In this document: one piece after another, positions 24,144 through 31,588 of the stretch
How positions within the stretch are numbered: position 1 is the first letter of the stretch
Layout: the number at the start of each line of letters is the position of its first letter
DNA from: Sphingobium psychrophilum
Lineage (GTDB): Bacteria; Pseudomonadota; Alphaproteobacteria; Sphingomonadales; Sphingomonadaceae
Reading direction: 5' to 3'
Assembly (NCBI RefSeq): GCF_012927105.1
Contig: NZ_JABBFV010000001.1
Span: 496,001 to 560,000, forward strand
Length of the DNA: 64,000 nucleotides
The notes under the pieces: generated by a model
Seen by the model: the letters and a program-made list of their open reading frames with translations, nothing else
The model's database searches: none
Told to the model about the DNA's origin: nothing
Translations under genes and position numbers: made by a program

Positions 24144-25616
24144 ATGCCATCGATCAATGCGATAAGCGGATGGGGCATGGCGGCGGCCGCGGCAGCCTCC
24201 GCCGTGGTGGCGGGCAACAGCTTTGACACGCCCAACCCGCCGCCGCCCCTGCCGCAGGAAGATATTATGGGCGAACCCAAGCCCATCGATCTGCCTGCCG
24301 ATGTCGCGGCAAAATTGACGGGCATCGCGCCGGAAAAGGTCGCGCTGATTAAGGAGGGGCGCACCGGCCGCTATGTCGATAAGGATGCGCTGTTCGACCG
24401 CATCCGCACCATGCCTGCCGCCGAACTCACTACCTATATCGACGCGATCGCGGCGCTCCATGCGCAGGTCGAATATAAGGAAGGGCGCGACGCCAAGACG
24501 ATCCCGCTCGACACCCGATCCGCCTGGTTCAACGCCTGGAAGGCCAAGCGCCCGCTGGTGATGGACCCGAAGCGCGATGCCGGGCCAATGGACCTGGGTC
24601 GCTATATCGGCGGGCGGCGCGGGGGCTTCGCGACCTTTGCAGGCGCGCCGGTGGCGATGACGCCGGAAGATTTGAAGGCGGGAAAGGTCGATGTCGCGAT
24701 CGTCGGCGCGCCGCTCGACATGGGATCAGGCTGGCGCAACGCCATCGACGGGCCGCGCGCAATGCGCATGACCGGCGGGGCGGGCGGCAACGACATGTAT
24801 GCGATGATCAACCCCGGCTCCGTGCTTGAGATCGTCGATTATGGCGATATAGCCATCGACCAGAACAGCACCGAACGCAGCGTCGCGCACGTCCGCGAGA
24901 TGGTCCGTGAAATCGCCCAGACCGGCGCGATCCCGATCGTCATTGGCGGCGACCACAGCCTGGAATATCCCAATGTGGCGGCGGCCGCAGACGTACATGG
25001 TAAGGGCAATGTCAGCGTCGTTCATTTCGACAGCCATTATGATGTCGGCCGCAATGGCGTCCATTGGATCACCCATGGATCGCCCGTCTATCGCGTGCTG
25101 CACGAAGGGCATGTGCGGCCGCAAGATTATATCCAGGTCGGCCTGCGCGCGCGCGGCCCCGACCTCGAAACCTTCGGCTGGATGCGCAACAAGGGGATGC
25201 GCTATCACACGATGGTCGAGGTGGAGAAATATGGCTGGGACAAGGTGATGGACCGCGCCATCGCCGAAGCGCGGCAGAATGCCAAGAAACTGTGGATAAG
25301 CTTCGACGTCGATGTGCTGGACCCCGCCTTCATGCCCGGCACCGGCACGCCCGTTCCCGGCGGCCTGACCATGCGCGAAGCGCAACCGATCATGCGGCGG
25401 CTGTGCGCGAAAAACGACATTGCGGGCATCGATATCGTCGAAGTCGCGCCCTATCTCGACACCAGCTACAAGAGTGCGCTCAACAGCAATTATCTGCTGA
25501 ATGCCTGCCTGACCGGCATCGCCATGCGCAAGAAGGGCCTGCCGCCCCGCTACTGGAGCCCGGTGTCGTCCGAACATGGGCAGGATGCTTATTATGGTGC
25601 AAAAAAGAAATCCTGA
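24144..25616 (+). CDS. Ureohydrolase (arginase/agmatinase family) 3
   Basis: 490 residues, a clear tandem paralogue of copy 1 from end to end. Intact metal ligands: H271, D296/H298/D300, D388/D390. The N-terminus MPSINAISGWGMAAAAAASA repeats the unusual hydrophobic, Lys/Arg-free segment of copy 1 and leads into a PNPPPPLPQ linker. A GGGGAG ribosome site lies 8 bases before ATG 24144, so this N-terminus is well supported. The duplication flanks the degenerate copy 2, suggesting a three-component complex. The substrate may be agmatine, another guanidino-amine or guanidine itself; all are inferences. Confidence 0.85.
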   Translation: MPSINAISGWGMAAAAAASAVVAGNSFDTPNPPPPLPQEDIMGEPKPIDLPADVAAKLTGIAPEKVALIKEGRTGRYVDKDALFDRIRTMPAAELTTYIDAIAALHAQVEYKEGRDAKTIPLDTRSAWFNAWKAKRPLVMDPKRDAGPMDLGRYIGGRRGGFATFAGAPVAMTPEDLKAGKVDVAIVGAPLDMGSGWRNAIDGPRAMRMTGGAGGNDMYAMINPGSVLEIVDYGDIAIDQNSTERSVAHVREMVREIAQTGAIPIVIGGDHSLEYPNVAAAADVHGKGNVSVVHFDSHYDVGRNGVHWITHGSPVYRVLHEGHVRPQDYIQVGLRARGPDLETFGWMRNKGMRYHTMVEVEKYGWDKVMDRAIAEARQNAKKLWISFDVDVLDPAFMPGTGTPVPGGLTMREAQPIMRRLCAKNDIAGIDIVEVAPYLDTSYKSALNSNYLLNACLTGIAMRKKGLPPRYWSPVSSEHGQDAYYGAKKKS

Positions 25617-25654
25617 CACTCGTCAAGATTCTGATGGCGGATTGCGCAGCCGCC

Positions 25655-25672
25655 ATACGTCATTTGGGCAAT
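25655..25672 (+). promoter_or_regulatory. Operator-like element upstream of qhpA (site D)
   Basis: ATACGTCATTTGGGCAAT shares TACGTCA and the following A/T-T-G spacing with sites A, B and C. It ends 76 bases before the GTG start of qhpA in the 132-bp gap after ureohydrolase 3. It is the most divergent of the four copies. Confidence 0.5.
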
Positions 25673-25748
25673 AGCGCCGTTCGAGCGCCTGCTTAGGCTT
25701 CGACATGCGCCCAGGGCAAATGGCCGGGTGCGAAGGGGGACATACAGG

Positions 25749-27473
25749 GTGAAGCGGCTTCCCGTCACGAAATTTGGCCTGTTGGCGCTCTTCTCCGCGT
25801 CGGTCGTGTTCGCCCAGGCCGATGGCGGCCCGAATGGCGCGACGCTGAAGGAAACGGAGGCGGGCATCCCTGTCACCGATCCGCTCGTCGCCGAAAAATG
25901 CAGCGCCTGCCACGCCGCCGATGCCAAGGGCAATTTGTCGCGGATCAGTTGGGTCCGCACCACGCCGGAGGGCTGGGCGCAGGCGATCAAGCGCATGGTG
26001 CGGCTGAACGGCCTGGCGATCACGCCGCAGGAAAGCCGGGCGATCGTCAAATCTTTGTCCGCCTCGCACGGATTGGCGCCCGAAGAGGCGAGGCCGGTCA
26101 TGTACCTGCCCGAAAAGCGGATGCTCGATGAGGTGCTTCCCAACGAAACCATGCGCGGCGCCTGCGCCAGCTGCCACAGCTTTGCCCAGCCCCTATCCTG
26201 GCGCCGGTCCAAGCTGGAATGGAAGACGTTGCAGGACTTGCACGTCGCCCTTTATTCGCAGGCCGACGCCCAATATCGCCGCCCGGCCGAGGACAGCGAA
26301 CAGCCGGTCGGCCACGATCCCAAGGACAAGCTGACCCGCGGCGATTATGCGCTGACCTATATGCCCAAGGTTGCCCCGCTCCATACGCCCGAATGGGCTG
26401 CCTGGCGCGCGCGCCAGCGCAATCCGCGCCTGGCTGGCGATTGGCTAGTTGTCGCATCGGTGCCAGGCAAGGGCCGCTATGTCGGCGAACTTACGGTGGC
26501 ACCGGGCAAGCAAACGGACGAGTTTACCACTAGCGCGACCCTGCGATCGCTGACGGACGGCGGCACGATCGGGCGGACCGGCACCGGCATCGTCTATGCC
26601 GGGTACAGCTGGCGCGGGTCGTCCACCGGCGCAGCCGCGGCCAAGCCAGATGACCTTAGCAGCGCCGCGCGCGAAGCGATGTGGTTCGCGCCCGACCAGC
26701 AAAGCGCGCAGGGTCGCTGGTTCTGGGGCGACTATCAGGAATTTGGCTATGACGTGAAGCTGGTCCGCGCGACCGCTGCGCCTGCGATCCTTGCGGTGAT
26801 GCCGGGGCCGGTGAAGGCTGGAACGAAGGGCGTGCAACTGCGCATCCTGGGCCATAATCTGCCAGCCTCGCTCAGCGCCGCCGATGTCGATCTGGGCGCA
26901 GGCGTGACGGTTACAAAGATCGTGTCCGCCAGCCCCAAAGAACTGGTCGTTACCGCCGATGTCGCACCCGGTGCCTCGTCCGGCCAGCGCGACGTCGCCA
27001 TAGCGGGCGCGGTTCTGGAGCAGGCCTTCCCGGTCTTCCACAAGATCGACTATATCAAGGCGACGCCCGAAACCGCATTGTCGCGGTTGGGCGGCATCAA
27101 ATTCCCCAAGGGCTATCAGCAGTTCGAAGCGATCGGCTATGAAAACGGCCTCGACGGCAAGCCCAATACGTCCGACGACATCGCCGTGGGACCGGTTGAG
27201 GCCGACTGGGCGATGCAGGAATTTCTGTCGGTCTTTTACGACGACGACACCAAATATGTCGGCGCGCTCAGCCCCACCGCCTTCTTCACGCCTGCCGAGG
27301 AAGGGCCGAACCCGGCCCGCCGCTTCGGCCGCAACAATTATGGCGAAGTCTGGGTCGTCGCGACCGCAAAGACGGAGAAGGACAAGTTCGGCAAACCGCT
27401 GAGCGCCCGATCCTACATGGTCGTGACCGTGCCTGCCTATCAGAAATGGGATCAACCGGAGGTGTCGCGATGA
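25749..27473 (+). CDS. qhpA: Quinohemoprotein amine dehydrogenase alpha subunit (diheme)
   Basis: A 574-residue periplasmic subunit carrying two c-type hemes. Start is GTG 25749 with GAAGGGGGA upstream and a Sec signal (to about A23, VVFAQ). Heme sites CSACH (51-55) and CASCH (139-143) lie in the N-terminal cytochrome domain; the rest is beta-rich (Ig-like) domains as in QHNDH. It passes electrons from the CTQ-bearing gamma subunit to an external cytochrome or cupredoxin. It is first in the qhpA-D-C-B chain and overlaps qhpD by ATGA. Identity is strengthened by the gamma-subunit residues downstream. Confidence 0.93.
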   Translation: MKRLPVTKFGLLALFSASVVFAQADGGPNGATLKETEAGIPVTDPLVAEKCSACHAADAKGNLSRISWVRTTPEGWAQAIKRMVRLNGLAITPQESRAIVKSLSASHGLAPEEARPVMYLPEKRMLDEVLPNETMRGACASCHSFAQPLSWRRSKLEWKTLQDLHVALYSQADAQYRRPAEDSEQPVGHDPKDKLTRGDYALTYMPKVAPLHTPEWAAWRARQRNPRLAGDWLVVASVPGKGRYVGELTVAPGKQTDEFTTSATLRSLTDGGTIGRTGTGIVYAGYSWRGSSTGAAAAKPDDLSSAAREAMWFAPDQQSAQGRWFWGDYQEFGYDVKLVRATAAPAILAVMPGPVKAGTKGVQLRILGHNLPASLSAADVDLGAGVTVTKIVSASPKELVVTADVAPGASSGQRDVAIAGAVLEQAFPVFHKIDYIKATPETALSRLGGIKFPKGYQQFEAIGYENGLDGKPNTSDDIAVGPVEADWAMQEFLSVFYDDDTKYVGALSPTAFFTPAEEGPNPARRFGRNNYGEVWVVATAKTEKDKFGKPLSARSYMVVTVPAYQKWDQPEVSR

Positions 27474-28918
27474 CCGTCATGCAGGCCCCCGGCTATCGCC
27501 GCGCTGAATATCATGGGTTCGAAGCGGGCGGTGGCCACTTCGTCTATCTGGTGAGCGCAGGTGCGATCTTCGAGATCGACGCGGATGTCCGCGCTGTGCT
27601 GACCCGGCTGGATGGGCAGGAACTGTCCCATGCTGCGTTGGTGCGCGAATTGTCGAGCGACGGGACCGATCCGGCCGATGCCGAAGCGCTGGTCCGCGAA
27701 CTGCGCGCCGCCCGGCTGATCCAGCTTGGCGCGGCCGCGCCGGTCATGCCGCAGGCACCGCCGGCCGATTTTCCGCTCCAGGCGCTGGTGCTGAACGTCA
27801 CCAACCAATGCAACCTTGCCTGCACCTATTGCTATGAATTTGGCGCGGACAAGATCGCGACGCCGGCGGGCAAGCCCAAATATATGACGCTGGAAACGGC
27901 GCAGGCTTCGGTGGATCTGCTCATCAGAGAAGCCGTCGGCCGCAAGGCGGTGCATATCACCTTCTTCGGCGGCGAAACGCTGATGAATTTCAAGCTGCTG
28001 CGCGATGTAGTGGACTATGCCAACACGGCCACGGCCGCGGCGGGGAAGGGGATCACCTACAGCCTCACTACCAACGCGACGCTGCTGACCCCGGAGATCG
28101 TGACCTTCCTGTCCGACAACCGCATCGGCGTGACCGTATCGATGGACGGCCCGCCCGAATTGCAGGACAAGCATCGCGTCTATAAAAATGGCAAGGGCAG
28201 CTATGCGGTGATCGAACCGCGCCTGCGCACGCTGATCGCGCATCACAAGACCCGCGCCATCACCGCGCGCGTGACGCTGACCGAAGGCGTCACCGACGTC
28301 GTGCGCATCTTCCGTCACCTCAAGGATGATCTGGGCTTCCACGAAGTCGGCTTCGCCCCGGTGACGACGGGGGAGGAGCGCGCCTATTCGCTGGACGATA
28401 ATGGCATGGACAGCGTGCTGGCGCAGTTCAGCCTGCTTGCGGACGAATGGCTGGAATATGCGCTGCGCGGCGAATCGCACGGCTTTACTAATGTCAGCGA
28501 GACGATCAGCGAGTTGATATCGGGCGTCAACAAATCGCATCCTTGCGGCGCGGGATTGGGGCTGATGGGCGTCAGCCCGTCGGGCGACCTGTCCCCCTGC
28601 CACCGCTTTACCGACGCCGACACGCACAGCATGGGCCATGTCTCCAGCGGCATCGACCGCGCCAAACAGGGCGCGTTCCTGAAAAAGGGGCATGTCGAGG
28701 CCAAATATGACTGCCAGAGCTGCTGGGCGCGGCCGCTTTGCGCGGGCGGATGCCATCATGAGGCGTTTGTGCGCTATGGCGACACCGGCCACGCCAACCT
28801 CCATTATTGCGACTGGATACGGCAATGGACCGACACCTGCCTGCGCATCTACGGCGTTCTGGCGGTGCAGAATCCCGGCTTCCTCGAACGCTTCGCTGAA
28901 CGAAAGGGCCTGTCATGA
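27470..28918 (+). CDS. qhpD: Radical SAM/SPASM maturase of QHNDH gamma subunit
   Basis: A 482-residue enzyme. The N-terminal about 85 residues look like a PqqD-like peptide-binding domain. The radical SAM cluster motif is C114-C118-C121 (CNLACTYC). C-terminal Cys-rich SPASM region: PCGAG, SPCHRF, YDCQSCWARPLCAGGCHH, HYCDW. In Paracoccus, QhpD forms the Cys-to-Asp/Glu thioether bridges in the gamma subunit. ATG 27470 overlaps the qhpA stop (ATGA) with GGAGG upstream, and its own stop overlaps the substrate gene qhpC in the same way. Confidence 0.93.
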   Translation: MTVMQAPGYRRAEYHGFEAGGGHFVYLVSAGAIFEIDADVRAVLTRLDGQELSHAALVRELSSDGTDPADAEALVRELRAARLIQLGAAAPVMPQAPPADFPLQALVLNVTNQCNLACTYCYEFGADKIATPAGKPKYMTLETAQASVDLLIREAVGRKAVHITFFGGETLMNFKLLRDVVDYANTATAAAGKGITYSLTTNATLLTPEIVTFLSDNRIGVTVSMDGPPELQDKHRVYKNGKGSYAVIEPRLRTLIAHHKTRAITARVTLTEGVTDVVRIFRHLKDDLGFHEVGFAPVTTGEERAYSLDDNGMDSVLAQFSLLADEWLEYALRGESHGFTNVSETISELISGVNKSHPCGAGLGLMGVSPSGDLSPCHRFTDADTHSMGHVSSGIDRAKQGAFLKKGHVEAKYDCQSCWARPLCAGGCHHEAFVRYGDTGHANLHYCDWIRQWTDTCLRIYGVLAVQNPGFLERFAERKGLS

Positions 28919-29277
28919 AGCATCTTCGTGCCATCAATAAAAAGGCGCGCGCGATCGGCGAAGCAGTGGCCGAGATTGAGGCCGCGTCGGCCGGGACACC
29001 CGCAGACATGGAAGAGGATGTGGTCGCCCTCCAGCAGCAACCGCGCCCGCATGTGCCGATGGGCTGCACCCTGTCCTTTTCGCCCGGCTGGGAAGTCGAT
29101 GCCGGCGGCGGCACGGCGGGCCTGTGCCAGCCGGTAGAGCGCGACATCTACGACTGCTACGTCACCTGCTTCTGGCCCGTTCAGGTGCCTGACCATGTGA
29201 ATTATTCGCCCGACTGGGCCAGCAACTGCGCCACCGCCACCAAGGACTGGCGCAGTCTCGATCTCGTTTTTCCATGA
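28915..29277 (+). CDS. qhpC: QHNDH gamma subunit precursor (CTQ cofactor peptide)
   Basis: A 120-residue precursor. With a shift of 44, its residues match the Paracoccus mature numbering exactly: C51-E60 (Cys7-Glu16), C71-D77 (Cys27-Asp33), C85-D93 (Cys41-Asp49) for the thioether bridges, and C81 with W87 (Cys37-Trp43) for cysteine tryptophylquinone. The mature chain should begin near P45. The leader (about 44 residues, KHLRAINKKARAIGEAVAEI, helical) would be removed by QhpE; it is longer than the 28-residue leader reported for Paracoccus. It overlaps qhpD and qhpB by four bases each. Confidence 0.95.
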   Translation: MKHLRAINKKARAIGEAVAEIEAASAGTPADMEEDVVALQQQPRPHVPMGCTLSFSPGWEVDAGGGTAGLCQPVERDIYDCYVTCFWPVQVPDHVNYSPDWASNCATATKDWRSLDLVFP

Positions 29278-30377
29278 GGCGCGCCATGTCGATCTATCGC
29301 ACTATCGTCGCTGCCGGATTTGCGGCGCTCGCCGCTCTCCCGGCGTCCGCCGCCACCCTGTTCATGGGCAGCTATCCCGACGAACTGCTGGTCTTCGACG
29401 AAGGCAAGGCAGCGGTGACGGGCAAGATCAAGCTCGACACCGGCCTGCCGACATCGATGCTGTTGTCGGATGATGGCAAGCGCATCTATGTCACCACCAT
29501 CACCACCAGCGGGATCGAAGTGATCGACACCGCGACGCGCAAGGTGATCAACAAGTTCAGCCTGAACGACAGCACGACCCGCTATCGTTTTTGGGGTGGG
29601 ACGGCCGATCCGACAGGGCGCTATTTTTACACCGTCATCAGCCGCTTCGACAAGGAAATCGACCGCTACAAGGTTAGCAAGCCGATGTACGGCGTGGTCG
29701 ACCTGAAGCTGCAAAAGGTCGTGCGCACCGTCGATATCGACAAGGAAGACGAGAAGGCCGGCGGGGGCTATCGCGCGGCCTATAAAGTGTCGCAAGACGG
29801 CAAATATCTCTACATCTTCGGCGACAAGGTGCTGATCCTGACCGTCGCGGACATGAAGGTCATCGACCGCATCGACCTGGCCAAGCCCGAAGGGACGGGC
29901 CTGGAGAATGTAGGCTTTGGCGGCGCGATCGACACGATCCGAACGCCTGGCCAGTTCGTGTCGCTGTTCAACGCGGCCGACCCCTATATCCACAACAAGA
30001 TGTTCGGCCTCGCCCGCTTCGACCTCAACAGCCGCCAGTTTGATTTCACCCCGATCGGCCCTGCGCCGGACAATATGGCCGGCCTGCAAATGACGCCCGA
30101 CGGCAACCAGGCCTATACCGTCGTGACCAACGGGAAGCTCGGCAACAAGCGCTGCGAATTCTGGCACATGGACATGAAAACCAACGCGGTCGTGGACAAG
30201 GCGGAGTTTCAGTGCCGCTCCCGCTTCCGCTTCGGCATGTCGATGGATGGGAAGAAGCTTTATATCTATGGTGCCAGCTATGACGTGGAAGTCTATGACG
30301 CCAAGACGTTGAAGCTGGAAGCGACCTGGGATCTGGGCAACGACACCACTGGCGCCGGCATGGTCGCGGTGGAATGA
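29274..30377 (+). CDS. qhpB: QHNDH beta subunit (YVTN-type beta propeller)
   Basis: 367 residues with a Sec signal (MRRAMSIYRTIVAAGFAALAALPASA). The mature part is a seven-bladed propeller with repeated blades such as LLLSDDGKRIYVTTI, KVSQDGKYLYIFG and MTPDGNQAYTVV, as in the beta subunit that holds the gamma subunit in the periplasmic alpha-beta-gamma enzyme. ATG 29274 overlaps the qhpC stop (ATGA); ATG 29286 is an alternative. A palindromic repeat follows before qhpG, so the structural genes and the last maturation genes may be differently expressed. Confidence 0.92.
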   Translation: MRRAMSIYRTIVAAGFAALAALPASAATLFMGSYPDELLVFDEGKAAVTGKIKLDTGLPTSMLLSDDGKRIYVTTITTSGIEVIDTATRKVINKFSLNDSTTRYRFWGGTADPTGRYFYTVISRFDKEIDRYKVSKPMYGVVDLKLQKVVRTVDIDKEDEKAGGGYRAAYKVSQDGKYLYIFGDKVLILTVADMKVIDRIDLAKPEGTGLENVGFGGAIDTIRTPGQFVSLFNAADPYIHNKMFGLARFDLNSRQFDFTPIGPAPDNMAGLQMTPDGNQAYTVVTNGKLGNKRCEFWHMDMKTNAVVDKAEFQCRSRFRFGMSMDGKKLYIYGASYDVEVYDAKTLKLEATWDLGNDTTGAGMVAVE

Positions 30378-30392
30378 AGTTCACTATGTCCT

Positions 30393-30496
30393 CCGTTCGC
30401 TTCGAGCGAAGTCGAGAAGCAGGTAGCACCACCCATGCGTTTAGCCCCGCTGAACTCGGCTTTGCCTCGTTTCTCGACTGCGCTCGAAACGAACGG
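30393..30496. repeat. Palindromic element between qhpB and qhpG
   Basis: Left arm CCGTTCGCTTCGAGCGAAGT... pairs with right arm ...CGACTGCGCTCGAAACGAACGG with a few mismatches around a 40-base centre. It is a different subfamily from the GTTCCC type. It lies inside the qhp operon. Confidence 0.75.
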
Positions 30497-30507
30497 ACTT
30501 TGAGGTA

Positions 30508-31500
30508 ATGACCATCGTCGCCATCCGGGGCAGCGGCATCGCCGCCAAAGGATGCGCGCATATATTGGCTGGCGCGGGCTTTCGGGTCGCAATCGAAGAA
30601 CGCCGCCGCCCGTCCGTGCCGACGATCATGCTGAGCGATCCGGCCCTGCGCCTGATCCGCGGCGTGTTCGATCGGCCGGACCTGTTTGCCGACCGGCCGC
30701 GCGTAAAGCGGCGGATGGTCGCCTGGGGCGGGGCACCAGTGACGGTGCCCCATGACGCAGCGCTGGCGTCGGAGGATCAGGTCCAGGCGGCCTTGCCATC
30801 CATCCCTGCGTCCGAAGCAGGCCCGGTTGACTTCACCATCCATGCCGCGCCGCCCGCGCCGCTGGGGGACATGCACATCTTCGGCGAACGCAACGCGGTA
30901 GCGACCAAGGTGACATTGCGCGATCCCGCCTGCATCGAAGAGGCGCGGATCGAAGCCGTGGCGGCAGGCTGGCTCTATCTGGTGCCGGCGGAACCGGGCT
31001 TTGGCTGGTTGCTAGGCGTAGGTGGCTTGCTCGACAAGCTGTTGGGGCAGAGCGCGCTGATCGCGCCGGTCGTGGATGCGGTCGGCGCGACATCAACGCC
31101 CTTTCCGGCTGCGCCGCGCCTGCAATTGCCGCTCCATGGCGATGATTGGCTGGCCTGCGGCACGGCGGCGCTGGGCTTCGACCCGATTTGCGGCGACGGC
31201 ACGGCGCAATCGGTGCGCGAAGCAATACTGGCGGCGGCGGTCTTCATCGCGATCGCCGAAGGTGGGGATCGCGCCGCGCTCCTCTCCCACTATCAATCGA
31301 TGCTGATTGCGGCGATGCGCCGCCACCTGCTGCTTTGCGCGAAATTCTACGCCAATGGCGGGCAGGGCGATTGGTGGCGCGCGCAGCATGACGCGCTGAT
31401 GGAGGGGCATCATATGTGCACCGGTTTGCTGGCTAGGCTGCCCGAACCACGCTTTATGCTGGACGGTTTCAGGCTGGTGCCGCGGCAGGTCGCGGCATGA
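30508..31500 (+). CDS. qhpG: FAD-dependent monooxygenase for CTQ biogenesis
   Basis: A 330-residue flavoprotein: N-terminal Rossmann loop IRGSGIAAKGCAHIL (GxGxxxxG) and an acidic strand end (IEERRR). A C-terminal FAD motif reads CGTAALGFDPICGDGTAQSV, as in the tryptophan-halogenase/geranylgeranyl-reductase class. In Paracoccus, QhpG adds oxygen to the Trp that becomes CTQ. Position between qhpB and the qhp transporter and protease supports that role. The start ATG 30508 has GAGG upstream. Confidence 0.88.
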   Translation: MTIVAIRGSGIAAKGCAHILAGAGFRVAIEERRRPSVPTIMLSDPALRLIRGVFDRPDLFADRPRVKRRMVAWGGAPVTVPHDAALASEDQVQAALPSIPASEAGPVDFTIHAAPPAPLGDMHIFGERNAVATKVTLRDPACIEEARIEAVAAGWLYLVPAEPGFGWLLGVGGLLDKLLGQSALIAPVVDAVGATSTPFPAAPRLQLPLHGDDWLACGTAALGFDPICGDGTAQSVREAILAAAVFIAIAEGGDRAALLSHYQSMLIAAMRRHLLLCAKFYANGGQGDWWRAQHDALMEGHHMCTGLLARLPEPRFMLDGFRLVPRQVAA

Positions 31501-31521
31501 TTCGTGTCGCCCCACCACAAT

Positions 31522-31587
31522 GTGTTCCCGCGCAGGCGGGAACCCATTCCTACCGTCCGAACTGGGTTCCCGCCTACGCGGGAACAC
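31522..31587. repeat. REP-like palindromic element 3
   Basis: 25-base arms beginning GTGTTCCCGCGCAGGCGGGA and ending in the complement, one mismatch, 16-base loop. It occupies the qhpG-qhpF gap and ends one base before the qhpF start codon, where a ribosome site would normally lie. Confidence 0.9.
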
Positions 31588-31588
31588 G

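Noticed and set aside
21309-29277. RiPP-style cluster in which the ureohydrolases act as peptide arginases on a radical-SAM-modified peptide
   Set aside because: The small peptide fits the QHNDH gamma subunit residue for residue and contains no run of Arg to be converted; alpha and beta subunits and all qhp accessory genes are present, so the radical SAM enzyme is QhpD.
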